Positions 11,970 through 25,101 of a stretch of DNA of 64,000 nucleotides are shown piece after piece. The first letter of the stretch is position 1. Every line of letters begins with the position of its first letter. Under the pieces are notes generated by a model. It was not told the DNA's origin, ran no database searches, and saw nothing but the letters and a program-made list of their open reading frames with translations. Both the position numbers and the translations under genes were made by a program. The DNA comes from Alviniconcha marisindica (Eukaryota > Mollusca > Gastropoda > Provannidae): the NCBI GenBank assembly GCA_018857735.1, contig JABMCL010003296.1, forward strand, positions 185,001 through 249,000, written 5' to 3'.

Positions 11970-12534
11970 GCGTAACCCCCCACCCCACCCACCCACCACC
12001 AACTTTAGGTGGCTCATTTGGAAATTTTGTAAGACTTGCAATAGGACAAAATAACAGCTTTTTTGATAATTTCCTAATCCTATTGAGTTTGTAAGTTGTA
12101 GTGTCGTAAGTTATTGCTTTCAATTTCATTTTGACTTTCAGGTCCAATTTTTTTCCACTTTTGGGTCACACTTAGAGTTTAGAATGCTGTTCATCCTTGG
12201 GAAGCAATTTTTTTTTCTATTTAAGATTGATTTTGCAGAGCTTTTAGATCTAGTTTTCCTCTACTGTAGCCCTCAGATTGGCCATTTTGTATTGTCAGCT
12301 GTGTCACTGAAAAAGATGAGAACAACCAATTTAGGACTGATGCAGGCATAAATTGTGTTATGTGTATTCAGTAAGTTAACACAGGCATACAATTAGAAAA
12401 GCATTGCTTCTTGGGGCTGACACTAGTGATGGGCCTTTGAAACAGCAGGTGCAGCCCGAAAATGAACGACAGTGAAAGTGGAATGAGGTGATAATTTGGG
12501 ACACTAATTTGACTAAAAATAGGAAGTTAACACC

Positions 12535-12576
<42 letters not shown>

Positions 12577-13375
12577 AATAAACCAATCTTTTGGAGTGGA
12601 AAGCAAATATTGATGCAAACTGCAATAGTCAAGAGATGATCAGATTTTTTTTTTAACACTACCAAAGATCTATAGTCATAATAGTGGTTATGGGGCATAT
12701 GTTTGATGGAAGCTAGCAATGCACTACTCAGAAAATGAGAAACTATTATGTACAACAATTCTAGTAAAACTAAAAGTAGTAGAACACAGGATAGTTCTAC
12801 TTTAGTGCCAGGGATGCCCATATTGGCTTAGCCCAGGGGGTAGCTGTACCCTCCTGTCCAATATAATTCAAGGAGACTTCAGTTTAAAATGTTCATCATA
12901 CACCATGTGTCTGATTCTGTCTGTCAGTTCAGTGTCACTTGTCAATGTCATATTTTGTAAAATGTCTGGTACAAGTTCTACGACCTTCCTGCTCACAAGA
13001 GTCACATGTGACACTGCATTTCCTTCTCACAGTTCAGAACTTCTCTTAAAACCTTTCTCTCAACTTCTGTCTACCCTGAGCTGCTGTAGAAATTGCATGG
13101 TGTGATTGTTCCAGCTGGAGCCAGATTTCTGGATTCACAAAATGTGGCTCTTTTTTTGTTTTGTTGTCCTGCCACATGGTTTGCTTGAACTTGAAGCAAC
13201 TGATCTTTTGTTAAAACACACGGGAAGTACTTCTGTGAATGCTGTCCCTTGGCGCAGCATGAGTTCCGGTTTTGCAGTAATTTTTCTTCAGCTATGAGTA
13301 TGAGTCATTGTGAGCAGGCAGCATTCAGTTTCATCATGAAAACCCTTGAAAGACATGATTGTTCAGATTCAGAAG
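11970..13375. other. CpG-depleted intronic DNA
   Basis: Only a CT microsatellite at 12541-12576 stands out. Counting by eye gives 4 CpG in 12001-13080, against 51 in 9541-10620. Confidence 0.6.
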
Positions 13376-13640
13376 TTAAAGGACAAGTCCAAGGTTTGGG
13401 GTGATTTTTGACATGATTTCCATTAAAGTTCGCTGAGAACAATGATGTAGGTGAAATTGTGATCTGAGGGTTATAAATGCACGAAAACAGGCATTTTCTG
13501 TCATACCGAAAGCATCACCATAACGCTGAAAATCATGTGCACATATGCGTACTGTGTCACTCTGGGGAGTTGCTGCAAAATGGCTAGTAGCCACAGGGTA
13601 ACTGACGGGGGGGAAAATTCCAGTTTGAATCTCCAAGGAT
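13376..13640. mobile_element. Possible TTAA-flanked miniature element fragment
   Basis: Begins ttaaaggacaagtccaaggt, the type of start seen in abundant miniature elements of marine invertebrates. No matching 3' terminus was found. Its 3' part (13578-13632) is the reverse complement of 14613-14661 (shared ggagattcaaactgg and cagttaccctgtgg), so part of this sequence is repeated in inverted orientation about 1 kb away. Confidence 0.35.
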
Positions 13641-14662
13641 GAAGCTCCGACGCCATTGTCAGTAGTTGGGCCTTTGTTTATTTCCTCCTTGTTATTTCAT
13701 CTTTCTTGAGCCTTGTTACGTACATGTATGGCGTTTCAGTCTTTTTCGTTCTGTGTACTTAGCTTTCACAACAGGCTAGACCTCCTCAGGGAGCCTGCCT
13801 TTTATTGGGTGTTTATTTTATTTTCCCCAATTTATCCTTGTTTGTTTCATCATATATTATGTAAAAATGAAAACGTTTTGTTCGTTCTAGTTCAGTAGAC
13901 TAGCGATTTTGTGGCCTCCCTGGGTTAGGGTTTAGGGTTGGGCTAGTTACCGGTTCTTGCCATTCCTGTTTTTTCTCTTGGCTTGCCCTTTTGTTTCTCG
14001 AGTTATATCATTCATTTACGATGTACGAGTGAGGGGTGTAGTCTCGATGTTTAATGAGACCTCTTATTCTTTCTTTGAGTGGGGTAGTTCGTGAGCGTCT
14101 GTTGCCCTGCCGTGTTGTTGTCACTGCTAAGTGGGTTGTATCGTGTACATGGATTACGTGTATCCAGTCTTTGTCCCGTTGCTCACTGACATTACTTGCC
14201 TCCTCTTCTTTTCAGAAAGTGTTGTTGTTGTTTTCTCTTTTCCCCTTCTTTTTCACCACGTTTTCTTCTTTTTAATCTTTGGTTTATTGGCCATTTCGTA
14301 CCTGCTTGTTAGCTTGCCTGATTAGGGCAGCCATTTTGTATTTCTCTTGTCGTCTTCATTTGTTTACATCCCAATGCTTTGTCATCAGTAGTCCTGATTA
14401 GCTTTTTGCTTTATCAGTCTGCAGCCTTTGTTTTTCTAGATGGAAGCCGGGTTAGTGAGGGGTTAGTTTAGAGTTAGTTATGGCTAGTTTGGTTTTCCAT
14501 CTGTTTGTCGTTGGCAGTTATTTTTGCTCTGTGCTCTTATGACTGTAGTTGTCCACTCCTTTTTGTTGCAGACAGTAGTCTATTATACTGTTGTGATTTT
14601 GTGGTGTGTTTTTGGAGATTCAAACTGGATTTTTTTCCAAGTCAGTTACCCTGTGGACAGCC

Positions 14663-14706
14663 CTACAAATTCCACTTTGAAGCAAACCCCATTTGGTATT
14701 CCGCCA
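14663..14706 (-). pseudogene. Downstream part of the THAP-like sequence, cut off by the transposon
   Basis: On the minus strand, directly after the duplicated CGCCA site, the frame reads EYQMGFASKWNL and then a stop. This resembles the segment following the CxxHF motif in THAP domains. It continues the reading at 16215-16217 on the other side of the transposon. Confidence 0.5.
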
Positions 14707-14897
14707 CAGGGTATGACAATAACTTTTTTTCCCACTTGCCACATAGGGCAAGTAGATGAATTTTCTACTTGCCGAATTGGCAAAACTAGTTGCCCATGCC
14801 AGATTCTTAAAATCAACCATTTTGATTAAAATAGGTAATATGTTTGTCAAATGGATTTTGAAGGGTAGAAAATGTGATAAAAATACTAAGTAGACTA

Positions 14898-14946
<49 letters not shown>

Positions 14947-16214
14947 AACTTCCCCACAAAGTTATATAAATTTGTAACATTGTTAATCACCAGGTCCATG
15001 CTTGAAAGAGATAAAATTCAGTACTCAAGCTTACAATAATTTTGTTCTACAGTTGTACCTGTCTCAGTACTAATGGTATCAGCAATGAATCATCATTGCA
15101 ATACAGAATGTGACTGAGCATAACTCTGCCTCATTCTGTCATGTGTCATGACTTCTGTGAAAGCCAACAGGCAGTTACTGTTCATTTCATTCTAACACTG
15201 TAACAGTTCTAATTTCAGAATTTTAATTATTGTTAATATTATTGACCCAAACTGCCATGCATGCCCCAAGCCATGACCCGACATAGCCCAGGCAGCTTGG
15301 ATCGGTGGTTGTATTTTTTAACACAAGGAACTGTGCCATACCTGCACCAGATACATTTCTTTATTTTCTGTGTTAATAAAGGATTCAGATTTATTCTAGT
15401 ATATTCCTGCCTTCATTATCTCTTATTTAAGAATGAGATTTTTTTTTTTTAAGGTCTAATGTTTCCCCTGTTTCCACGATAAAACAAGATCACGAGTTGG
15501 AGTAGTGTCCCTTTGCTGAACGGAAATTCCCAATCAGAACATGATTATTAATTTAAACCTTTTAGCGGCCACAATTAGGTCTTTTAGTTTTAAAATGCTC
15601 ATTGATTACACTTTGTATCTGACAACCCCCCCCCCCCCCCCCCTTTCTCCCCTTGCCCCCTATCCCTCCCCCAAAAGGAAGAGAAGATGAAGAAATTGCT
15701 TTAAAACTCCCACTAGTACTGGCATTGTAAACACCCCAAGCAAATTCTTTCGTCTGCACTTGGGAACAAATTTCCTCTCTTTTGGTTGGGATCTGTTACT
15801 AGTGTTAGCTTTTAGCTTTTCAAACTTATTTTTGTTTTTATTTCTCCCCCCTTCTTCCTCCGATGCTCCTTTTAAAAAGCTCACACCAAATCTGAGTGCA
15901 AGCCATGCTTTGCCTCGAGTAAAGAGAGCTAGCTTCTGATTGGCTTAACTGCACTGGCAAGCTAATCACATGCTACGACACTGAAGTTGGTCGGTTTGAT
16001 GATGTAAAAGGAAACTGATGTTGCGATTGTGGCACCGCAAAACAAAAACTGCCACAGTAACTCGAAATATAGCGCTTGAATTGAAATATGACACTGTCAG
16101 TAAAATAAAATAAAAAACTGATAACATCTTGCCTGGTCGGGCAGGCCACTGAGATCTTCACCTGCCCAACCGAGTAAGTTACCTGCCCCGGGCAGTCCTT
16201 ATTGTCATACCCTG
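14707..16214. mobile_element. Non-autonomous TIR DNA transposon, hAT-like, 1,508 bp
   Basis: The ends are perfect 16-bp inverted repeats: cagggtatgacaataa at 14707-14722 and its reverse complement at 16199-16214. The flanks are direct repeats CGCCA (14702-14706 and 16215-16219), the expected target-site duplication. Near both ends there are clustered short motifs of the cttgcc / ggcaag and gggcagg / cctgccc type, as in hAT subterminal regions. The CAGGG start also suits hAT, although 5 bp is short for that group (8 bp is usual). The interior holds a CA array (14901-14944) and a poly-C run (15627-15643), and no transposase frame that I can see. Confidence 0.75.
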
Positions 16215-16429
16215 CGCCATAAAGTTTATGAAATCGCACTCATCGAAGTGCTCGCTACACAAATGGGCGTGACTGAGGTGCAGCATCAACTGAAGTCAGT
16301 GCGTTTGAATTATACAGATTTGACCCATTTTCGCCTCACAGCAGGTCGATTCCACAGGAACTTGTGCATAGTTATGCTTTGGGTTGCTTGTGAGTTGTTA
16401 CAGTTTGCTGCAACACAGTAGGCTGGCAT
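16215..16429 (-). pseudogene. Degenerate THAP zinc-finger domain
   Basis: The minus-strand ATG at 16429 opens MPAYCVAANCNNS (the C-x4-C pair at the start of a THAP domain), continues to a MHKF motif and the conserved Trp in RKWVKSV, then hits TAA at about 16312. In other frames there follow a KRTDFS-like piece, DAAPQSRPFV, and finally CSEHFDECDF (the C-x2-H pair, 16259-16230). At least two frame changes and a stop break it. THAP domains are DNA-binding zinc fingers found in P-element-type transposases and some host factors; this copy cannot be functional. Confidence 0.65.
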
Positions 16430-16779
16430 GGTTAGAGCTTTTTGTGGACCACATGCATACACAGTCAATGAACAATCTAAGATGGCAACCGCACTGACTC
16501 CCCAGACTGACGTCACTTCTGAGAAAGTCATGTGACTGATGGAGAACCCAAGACAGCAGTCTCGGCCAGCCTACAGAAAATAAAATCAATTAAAAACCAA
16601 CACAAACATTTTTCTTCATTTTTTATTTCATTAAATCTCAAACTAGTGACTCATTGTCCCCTCACCCCCACCAAGGGACGTTATCCCCAGACCCCACTGG
16701 GGTCTTTCTGCAGACATCAGACCCCTGCCTTTCAGGAATCAACCAGATATCAGTCCCAGAAGTGAAAATACCCTGTAAA

Positions 16780-17215
16780 AATCCATCAAGCAGCCATCAT
16801 CCAGACAGATTCAGTGAGCTTGCTACAAAAAGTGGAATGGGAAGTCCAGACTGAAATGTGTCAGTGCTTGACATCTACCTTCGAAAACCCAGTTGGTGTA
16901 CTGTCCTGGACATGTCAGAGTGAAGGGAAATGACCAAGCAGATACGTGGGTGGGCAAAGCAACCTTCACAAATGGCTTGCATCTTGGAAGATCTGAAGTG
17001 TCAAGGAGCTTGAGACACTACATGCGGGCACAAAGCCAACGACATATCACCATCGATGACCTGGAGGAGAGAGGCATGGAAAGAGGAAGTGTTCTAAGAC
17101 GATCTTCCTTGAAAGGATGAGAGAGGGTCATCGTCAGTCAGACGAACATTGGGAACTGTTTTAAAGGCAACATTGGGGAAACTTCACAGAGATAGGGTGG
17201 AGCACAAGCTTCTCT
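16780..17215 (+). mobile_element. LINE remnant: RNase H domain
   Basis: Frame pieces read TDSVSLLQK (about 16810), then YCPGHVRVKGNDQAD (16899-16943), which carries the GH..GN..AD signature of the RNase H domain of non-LTR retrotransposons. After it come GRSEVSRSLRHYMRAQSQ and a shifted VSQTNIG segment typical of the region after the domain. Several frame changes show it is decayed. The longest intact frame is 16893-17120. Confidence 0.7.
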
Positions 17216-17299
17216 GAGGCATAGATACCATCTTGAACCGAACTAGGCAACTAAGGTTAGTGTGCCAGATTTACATTAGTGCTCATAGACATAGAGGAG

Positions 17300-19545
17300 C
17301 CTAGAGGTTAATTGATGCATCTTTTAGTACAGCTTGACAGGCATGCTCATTGTCAATACTCTTTTCTTGCCTGTTGGATGTAGACTTAAAGATTGACTGA
17401 CCCAGTAACATTAACAACTCCATTTCTGGAGGAAGAACCACCTAATATTTAGTGTTAACATTTTACAATTCTTTGCATGCATTGTAATAGGTATAGCTCA
17501 TTATGTATTGCCCCATTTTCTTTTTGAATACTTTTACTAGCCATTGGTTTTGACCTCCTGGCAATCACACCCACACCAGTGACATTGATAAAAATTAAAC
17601 AAGCAGTGTTTTTTTTTTTATTGTAGACCGGTAAATCACACCATGTGTTAAATTGCAATGTGAATGTCAGGTGTTATTGTTGAAAAAGATCAGATTTTGC
17701 TAAGATGCCCACACCATGCACTTTGGAAATGGTGGTTTATTTTAAACAATTTTATAGTACTTGACCATGACATGTTCATTCAGTGGAGCAACTTGTTGGT
17801 AGGCAACACTGCAATTTGCATTCATGACTGTGACTAGTACAAGACTGTAGCATGCAGTGTTGTTATTGTCCTTACTGAAAAAAGTGACAGTGACATTCAC
17901 TCTGACCTCAGTGACAGTGTTGCTGTGGCTTACAATAGCTCCCTTGCACACACCATTGACAGTGCTCTTAAAGTTAAAAGCAACAGGCATTCAACAATGC
18001 AAATGAACGGTGACCAACAACTTCACACTTATCTTCCTACAACCCTAGCCTTGATGCATCACTGTAACAATCATACCAATTGTAATAATACACATGGGGA
18101 TGTGTATTCCAAATGATTTTTTGGTTTTAGTTTTATGATACTTGACTGTGATATATATGTCATGAGTCTACTAGTCTCACCATTTCTGAATGGGTGTTCT
18201 GCCATTGTGTAATCCTGTGCTGACTGTTGGTCTGCGCTGTGATAGGCAGCAATGGTGCACAGTGTAGGAGCAGACCTATCCTTTTCCACAGACATTGCCT
18301 GCTGCTGTGCCACAGCCAAGCACATTACCGGGTGTAACTATGATCTTGTAACAGCTGCTTCACAAAAATCTTGGTGCTTTGCTGTTGCACGGCCTTTGGC
18401 TATGGTGCATTGCCTATGTCTGCAGTGGCCTTAACTGACACAGGCAGTGGTGTGCCAGCTAGCAGACTGAGATACAACAGTGGCATCATATAGATAATAT
18501 ACACAGGATAGCTTGGTTGAATGCATAGATCTATAGGATAACATGTTATGACTTTTGAGTTTAGTGTGTCAGCTTACCCTTTTCTAGTTTCTAGAAAGGT
18601 TTAGTGCATCACTAAGTCTCAGCTTCCTATGCCAGACCTTTCCCTACCATGTCAGTTCTGAACTGCTTGAAACTGCACCGCATGCTGCACATTCCTGCCA
18701 ACATTTTTGTCTTGTTTTTGGTATTATTATTATAATGTATAGTCATTCACTCTTTGCACATTTAATGTATTTCATCTGTCTTGTATTAATTATAAATAGA
18801 ACTTTGTAAGTCAGAGTCAGTTCAGCTAGGGGGAACTATGTATTTTTAATTTTAAAAATGGGGGAGAGCCCCAGAATTTGTAGAGATAACTAGCAGGAAA
18901 GCTCCAAGGCTAAAACCTCCACCATGATCACTGATGCCACCAGAAGGTTGTTGTTTTTAAATTAAAAGAAAATGGTCATTTTAACCAGTGTCCGTGAACA
19001 TCCAGAATGACATCTCAGATTTTGACATCTCCGATAAAACATTGACAATGAATTTTTTTTATTGAAAATGAAATCCCCTTGAAGGTGAATTGTGTTGGAC
19101 ACCATACCCTCTAAACTCATAAAAAAGTTTGGTGTGAGGGTACAGCAGCTAAGGCAAGATGGGGAGCCCTGATTCAGACTGGATCTTAAAAACATGGCAT
19201 TATACTTTAAATAATTATAGGCTGCTTGAGTTTAAATGCTGATGAAATAATTATTATTCTTAAATTAGTTTTTATAGACCCTACCAGATTCCAGAACCAA
19301 CTCTGGCACAAAATCAATAGTACACTACAGGTGATACTGCCTGTACTGCACATGTATGCATGCATTAGTGTGCCACATATAGTATAAGTACTTGTAAGTT
19401 GTATTTAGGTTGTATTGTTTGCATTGAGCTAATAAATTATGAATGCATTTCACATGGTGTACTGTGTACTGTTACTGTTAGTAAGTTCACTGTTACTGTG
19501 TTTGAATACAATATATATAATTCATATTAGCTGCTACTGCTGAAA
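17300..19545. other. Intronic DNA without recognisable features
   Basis: CpG-poor and AT-rich. No convincing frame, splice-site pair or repeat unit. Confidence 0.5.
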
Positions 19546-19548
19546 GTG

Positions 19549-19599
19549 GTACCCCCCCCCCCCCCCACCACCACACACACACACACACACACACACACC
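19549..19599. repeat. Poly-C plus CA microsatellite
   Basis: Seventeen or so C, then CA repeats. Confidence 0.9.
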
Positions 19600-21660
19600 T
19601 CCATGAAGACTTGAGGCTTTGTATTATATTTAAAGGACATTATACTATAAAAGACGTCTGTGACTAACCCTGTGTGACAGCTGTTGTAACTGTTCTCTAA
19701 AAGGAGTGGGTGGGGCTGTTGATGCACTGCAGGGCACAACTGCCACTTCCTCTTGTCACCTGCCACCCAGGGTCACACCCAGGGTGTTGGCAGTCCCTGT
19801 CTGATAAGACAGAACTGGGAGATTTGCATCAGAAAAACAGGCGTGCAGGACATCCGCTTGAAATTTGAATGCAGCTCACCAGGTGGCTTGGTTTCTTTGA
19901 AATATTACGCAGGTATGCATGCCCTTCATAGACACTTGTACATGGGAAGCTACAGAGAGAAGGGGGTTGGGGCCAGGGATAGTTCCTGTTTTAGTGTGCA
20001 TGAGTTGTGATCTTTACCTGCATTCGGGAATTAATTGCTGCATGCAGGCAGCGGATATGGGGACATCTGACATTGTGTGCATGTTTGCTCCCTGTTGCAG
20101 GTGGTCGTGCCCTGTGAATATGGTATTAGTATAAAAGTAATCCAGTCCCGGGAAGTGGATCTGTATAAATTATTATAATGGGGTCGACTTGTTGAGTTCT
20201 TCACTTTCAGGTCCTGCTTGCTCAGACTCATCAATGCCTGTGTTGCCTAAATCAGGTCATGTGGCACCAAGTCCAAGATCAGTATGTGCACATGATAAAA
20301 TTAAAAAGCCCATATCCACTTTTTGATTAAAAGAAGGCTAGTAGTAGTAATAATTATAGATAATACATCATCAACAAAGCACAGAATGACTAATGCCACA
20401 TATTTGTAAAATTCAGAAAGATGATTGACTGATTGTGGCTACTTCTAGTGGAAAATGAATTTATAATTGTCTGACATTAATTTGTAATAATTTATACAAA
20501 ATGAGCATTGTAAAGTACTGCAGTTGGTGCAAAAGGATTTGAAATGATGTTGAACTGAGACTTAAAATTTAAAATAAATGATTGCAGTGCAACCCACCGA
20601 GCATTCTAAGACCCGGCTTCGCAGTACCAAGAATGAAAAATAAATACAGGTTCTTTTGCTTTGCATTTAGCTGAACACTGATACTATTGACAGGTCTACA
20701 CTAGATGCATCTCTGCCCTTGTATTCATTTTCCTGCTGTGCTTGTGCACTAAAAATAATATGGGAGCCGGAGACCTGTAGAATGTGGAACAAAGCTGTCT
20801 CCAACAGCAGTTTGAAATCTGATCTGTGGTTATTGATTCTGATATGTTCTTTCCTGAGCTGTTTGTGGGAGACATTTTGCAGACCTTGAATTGAGCGATG
20901 ACTTTTGTGCCCCTGGTAACGGCCCCACCCTAGGAAGGGAATACTGCTGGCAGGTCTTTGCTGAAGAAGAGGGTCTCACAAGTGATAACACTAACAGCTT
21001 GTGGCACAGGCATTGTTATGTCTTAGGGAAACCTTTAATTAACCCTAACCACACTTCATGAACTTTGTTGCAGCTCTGATCAATACTAATGGTGCAGAAG
21101 TTTGTTTGTTAAGTACTGTTGCTGTTACTGGTGTCAGCGTTGGCAGTTCTGAGCTAAAAGTAAAAGTAAAACCCTGATTATCACGCAGTGTTGAGTGATG
21201 TGCAGCAGTTTTTCCATGCCTGCACAATCATACCGTCTACAGGCATGCATGATCATACAACTTAAATACAACTTCTGCAATGTTACCTCCTGCTCAGGAG
21301 CTGTACTCTGGCTTTGGGGATTTTAAAACTAGAGTTTATCATATCTCATGAAGATTATGGTAGCTAAAACTAGTAAAAGCAATCCTGACAGGGGACTCTT
21401 AACACAGCAAGCAGTTTACTTTAGCATTCTCACTTGTGGCTTGACACAATAACTTGAATAAGATGCTGGTAATGACCTTGTCAGTAGCATTTAAATACTG
21501 CTACTACTAATAATAATAGCAGTAGTTTCTATAGCAGTCTATCTCACTGAGAAGGGTGAGCACACACCATACTTTACAAGATCAACAAAAATGTATACAT
21601 TAAAACCTCAAAATGATAATTCTGTTAATCTGTAGTCATAATATTGTATTCCTTGCACAC
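19600..21660. other. Intronic DNA without recognisable features
   Basis: Nothing supported on either strand. Confidence 0.5.

Positions 21661-21663
<3 letters not shown>

Positions 21664-21742
<79 letters not shown>
21664..21742. repeat. CA microsatellite, about 39 repeats
   Basis: Uninterrupted CA run. Confidence 0.95.
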
Positions 21743-21744
<2 letters not shown>

Positions 21745-21746
<2 letters not shown>

Positions 21747-23540
21747 TATTACACAGTATGCCAATTTGAATAAAAACTTGTTTAAAATCATATATAATGA
21801 CCCCCAGAAAGTTTTGTTTTTTAAAAATAAAACTTTAGTGGCTAAATTTACAGGTGGCTTTCAACTCCTTGGATCCCAGTACACTACTTAATAGTAAGAA
21901 GAAATATCAGCAGCCTAAGTTAGCAAGTTCACTCATACATTTTAGTAACGCCCTCTGTCTGTAGTCAGCATTCTACTTTTAACCATGCAGTACAGTAGTC
22001 AGTTTTATCATTGTACTTGCATAAAGCATAAACAGAACACCAGTGTGAGAGGAGAAAAATTGTACAAATGAGCTGATAAGCACACAGGAAGCAGCTCAGC
22101 AGTTTGCAGGACATTTGAAACACCAAATCCTCCATTAGAATTATTTCTTTTGGTTTGATTTTCTGGACAAGATGCGTGAGAAGGTGAGTTCCAGTAACCC
22201 TTTCGCTGCCAGCAATTTAGTTTTTTTGATACAATTTCCTCCAGTTACCAGTCTTGGCAGAAGACTAAGCTGACAAAAACTCTGTCAGTCATCTTTCTCC
22301 CTTATCTCTGTATCATTTGTGTGTTTTTGTGGAACATAAATTTGTTTCTTACCAGCCTCTCTCGCCAAGCTTTGCTAAACTTTAGAATAGGTCAAAAGTT
22401 TGAATTCAAGCAGGAGTTTATAAAGGACATACTGTAACTGTAGACCATAGAAAGTACTTTGCTAATGACTTCATTTGATGTCCTGAGGGCAGTGAATGGG
22501 TTAATGGTCCTCAGCTTGCTTTGCAAAAGGAAACATTAAAGGCGGGGTCTTGTCCCCATGGCTTGGTTGGTATGCTTGGCTGAATTCCTGAGTGCTGTAC
22601 TTGAATAGTTAGGGTGTTGGTGGCAACTGCCACCAAATGGGAAGATGCATACAGTCTGTATTATGTGAACAAACATAAACAGAGTAGAAGCAGTCAGACC
22701 CTTTAAAGGCATGTTTGTAGATGTGGGTGTGCCGGTGTGTGTGTAACAGTCTACCACCTGCTTTTATGTCCTAAATACTGCCCGTATTTTAAACTCCTGA
22801 AATCAGTTGCTCAGCATATTATAGATGCTTTGTGGGTTTTCTTTTTCCTGCCCAAAGCAGTCTGCTGTTTTGGCAGAATTTCTGGTGAGACCATTTTATT
22901 TTGTGTGCACTGTTCATGTCTGCCTTGCCTTTGCAAGTTTTGAAAGCCATGGCCCATGATCCACTCCTGTATTTTGGGCACAGGTCTGCCTCACTCATGG
23001 CTATCAGATATTGATTGTTGTTTTGTCGACTTCCATTAGTGTTAACCCTCCTCTTTTTTTTTTCTCTTTTTTTTTGTTGGTGTCACTTTGCCACATCTTC
23101 AGGGACCAGATAAAGTCCTGAGAAAAAAGTATGTCTTTTTCATATTTACGTTTGAAGACCATCTGCTGCAAAAGACTGATTTGGGTGGGGGTGGTCTAAG
23201 ACCTTAATTGGGATAGGGGTGGTCGTGAGACCCAGACAGCTTTGGTACATGGTAGTAAGTTCATTTCTGGTGCAACTGTTATGGTACTTAAAGCTAATGT
23301 GACTGACAACATATTCAAAGTTTTTGATAAATCTGTTTGTTTACTTTGGATGATAGGGTAATCCCACACACTTTTGAACTTTGCTTCAACTTAGTCAGAC
23401 TCAAAGAACCTGAAAGGTTCTTTAATCAATTTTTTAAATGAGGAGAGGAGAGGCTACTTATTACCTTATTGTGCGGTTTTTCTTTTTTTTACACAAACCA
23501 GTCTCCTCTTTGCAGATGTTAGAACTGACCCAGAATCATT
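21745..23540. other. Intronic DNA without recognisable features
   Basis: Nothing supported; short T-rich and G-rich stretches only. Confidence 0.5.
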
Positions 23541-23542
<2 letters not shown>

Positions 23543-23574
<32 letters not shown>

Positions 23575-23746
23575 GTTGTAAGATAGGTCTGATCATCACA
23601 ATACTTAGGATGTAGATCTGCTAGCACGATTGTGAAATACTCCACAGCAACAAACAAAAAATGTTTTGTTTTTAATTCGAGAACTATGTGGTGTTTTTGT
23701 TTGTTTGCTGATTTGTTGTTGGGGGGGGGGGGGGGGGGGGGGGGGG
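23543..23746. repeat. CT microsatellite and poly-G tract
   Basis: CT repeats at 23543-23571 and about 27 G at 23720-23746. Confidence 0.9.
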
Positions 23747-23956
23747 TTGCATCGAACCACTGTTTGTAGTGATGTACACTTTGTCAACAAGTCCCATAGG
23801 TGAGAATTTGGATAGGACTTAAAAGTTTTATTTAGGCTGCAGGGTGCCTTATTAATTTATTTATAATTTATGTTTCTGTTGACGTGCCTCAAGAAGATAT
23901 ATATATATATATATATATGTGTAAGGACATCAGTCTGTGTAAAACAAAAACAAAAT

Positions 23957-24040
23957 ACAGTGGAACCCCTGTTTAAACAAAGTAAGATCCCCCCACAACT
24001 GAGCAAAAGCAGTCTTAAAAGAGGGATGGTCTTTGGTTGG
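23957..24040. mobile_element. Possible DNA-transposon terminus
   Basis: cagtggaacccctgtttaaa resembles the CAGTxGAACC start of pogo/Tigger-like elements, followed by aagagggatggtctttgg. A similar stretch (gaaagagggattgtcctt) lies at 28,478-28,496. No paired terminus or duplication found. Confidence 0.25.
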
Positions 24041-24059
24041 GGGTGTTTATCCACATAGA

Positions 24060-25100
24060 CATGTATGTAATATATGCAAATACAAGAAGCGAAGGTCCAC
24101 AGTGAATGCAGTGGCGGATGGTAGCAGACAATCTTTAAACTTATCAGAATTTTGGACAAAGTCCGTTACAAACTTACAGTGTATTTTCAATTTCATTTTT
24201 TGGGGTATGAAACGTCATGCATGGCTTGCAATTCAACTGGATACTAAAGTTAGTTTATTCAGTAGTGAAATGGTGTACAAGTTGTGAAGAATAGTTCAGC
24301 TGGTTAGTTGCTGTTTTCAGCTGAAGTCGAACATCCCACGTTGTCCCACTTTCCGGAAGCCGCTTTTCATCGATTTTCGTCAAGTATTTTTGTTTTTAAT
24401 CCTCCTCTTGGTGACCAAAGCTGCCAATTTTTACTTTAACTACTCATCAATGCATACTGAATAAAAGCAACCACAGTTTTGTGTAACTGTAGTAAGACGA
24501 AAATAAATAAGAGTATACAAACAGACTCGGGTTAAGTGGGAGCACCTTTTGTCACAGGCTCATATACCTGTGTTATATGAAGGGAAATGTTTCAGAAAGA
24601 GTGATCTTTCATTAAGAGGGAGTCCATTGAACTTGCTAGAGCTTTTTCAAACTAGTGTGACATTTCTGTAAGGTGGTGAAATTGGTTCACAGACGCTGGT
24701 CAACTAATCACTGCAACTGGTCAGATACACGGCCATCCATACTGCTACTAGAGCTGCTTAGCAAACACCCAGTCCTTTCCCCATCTAGAAAACTCGCTTA
24801 CAAATACCACACTCACTCTCTCACTGTGCTGCATTGTTTATTTTGTTTTTGAGAACCGGTCGAAAAAACAACAACATCTGGTATGTTTGATGGATTGCAG
24901 ATTTCTTTTCCAGTATTATATGTTAGTGTCAATCAGTAAAATACCAGAAATTACTGGCTACGTTAACCCTGGGGTTACTTTTACAGTTAAAACATCAGTT
25001 TAGTGTTCCAGAGGCTGGAGGATGGCTGTGATGGTAGTCTTTTTAGATCTGCATATTGTGTTGCACCGTAATTTAATTGTGACACTATTTTGCTGTTGCA
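24060..25100. other. Intronic DNA ahead of the first coding exon
   Basis: No repeats or frames of note. It ends in the acceptor ttttgctgttgcag at 25101. Confidence 0.5.
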
Positions 25101-25101
25101 G

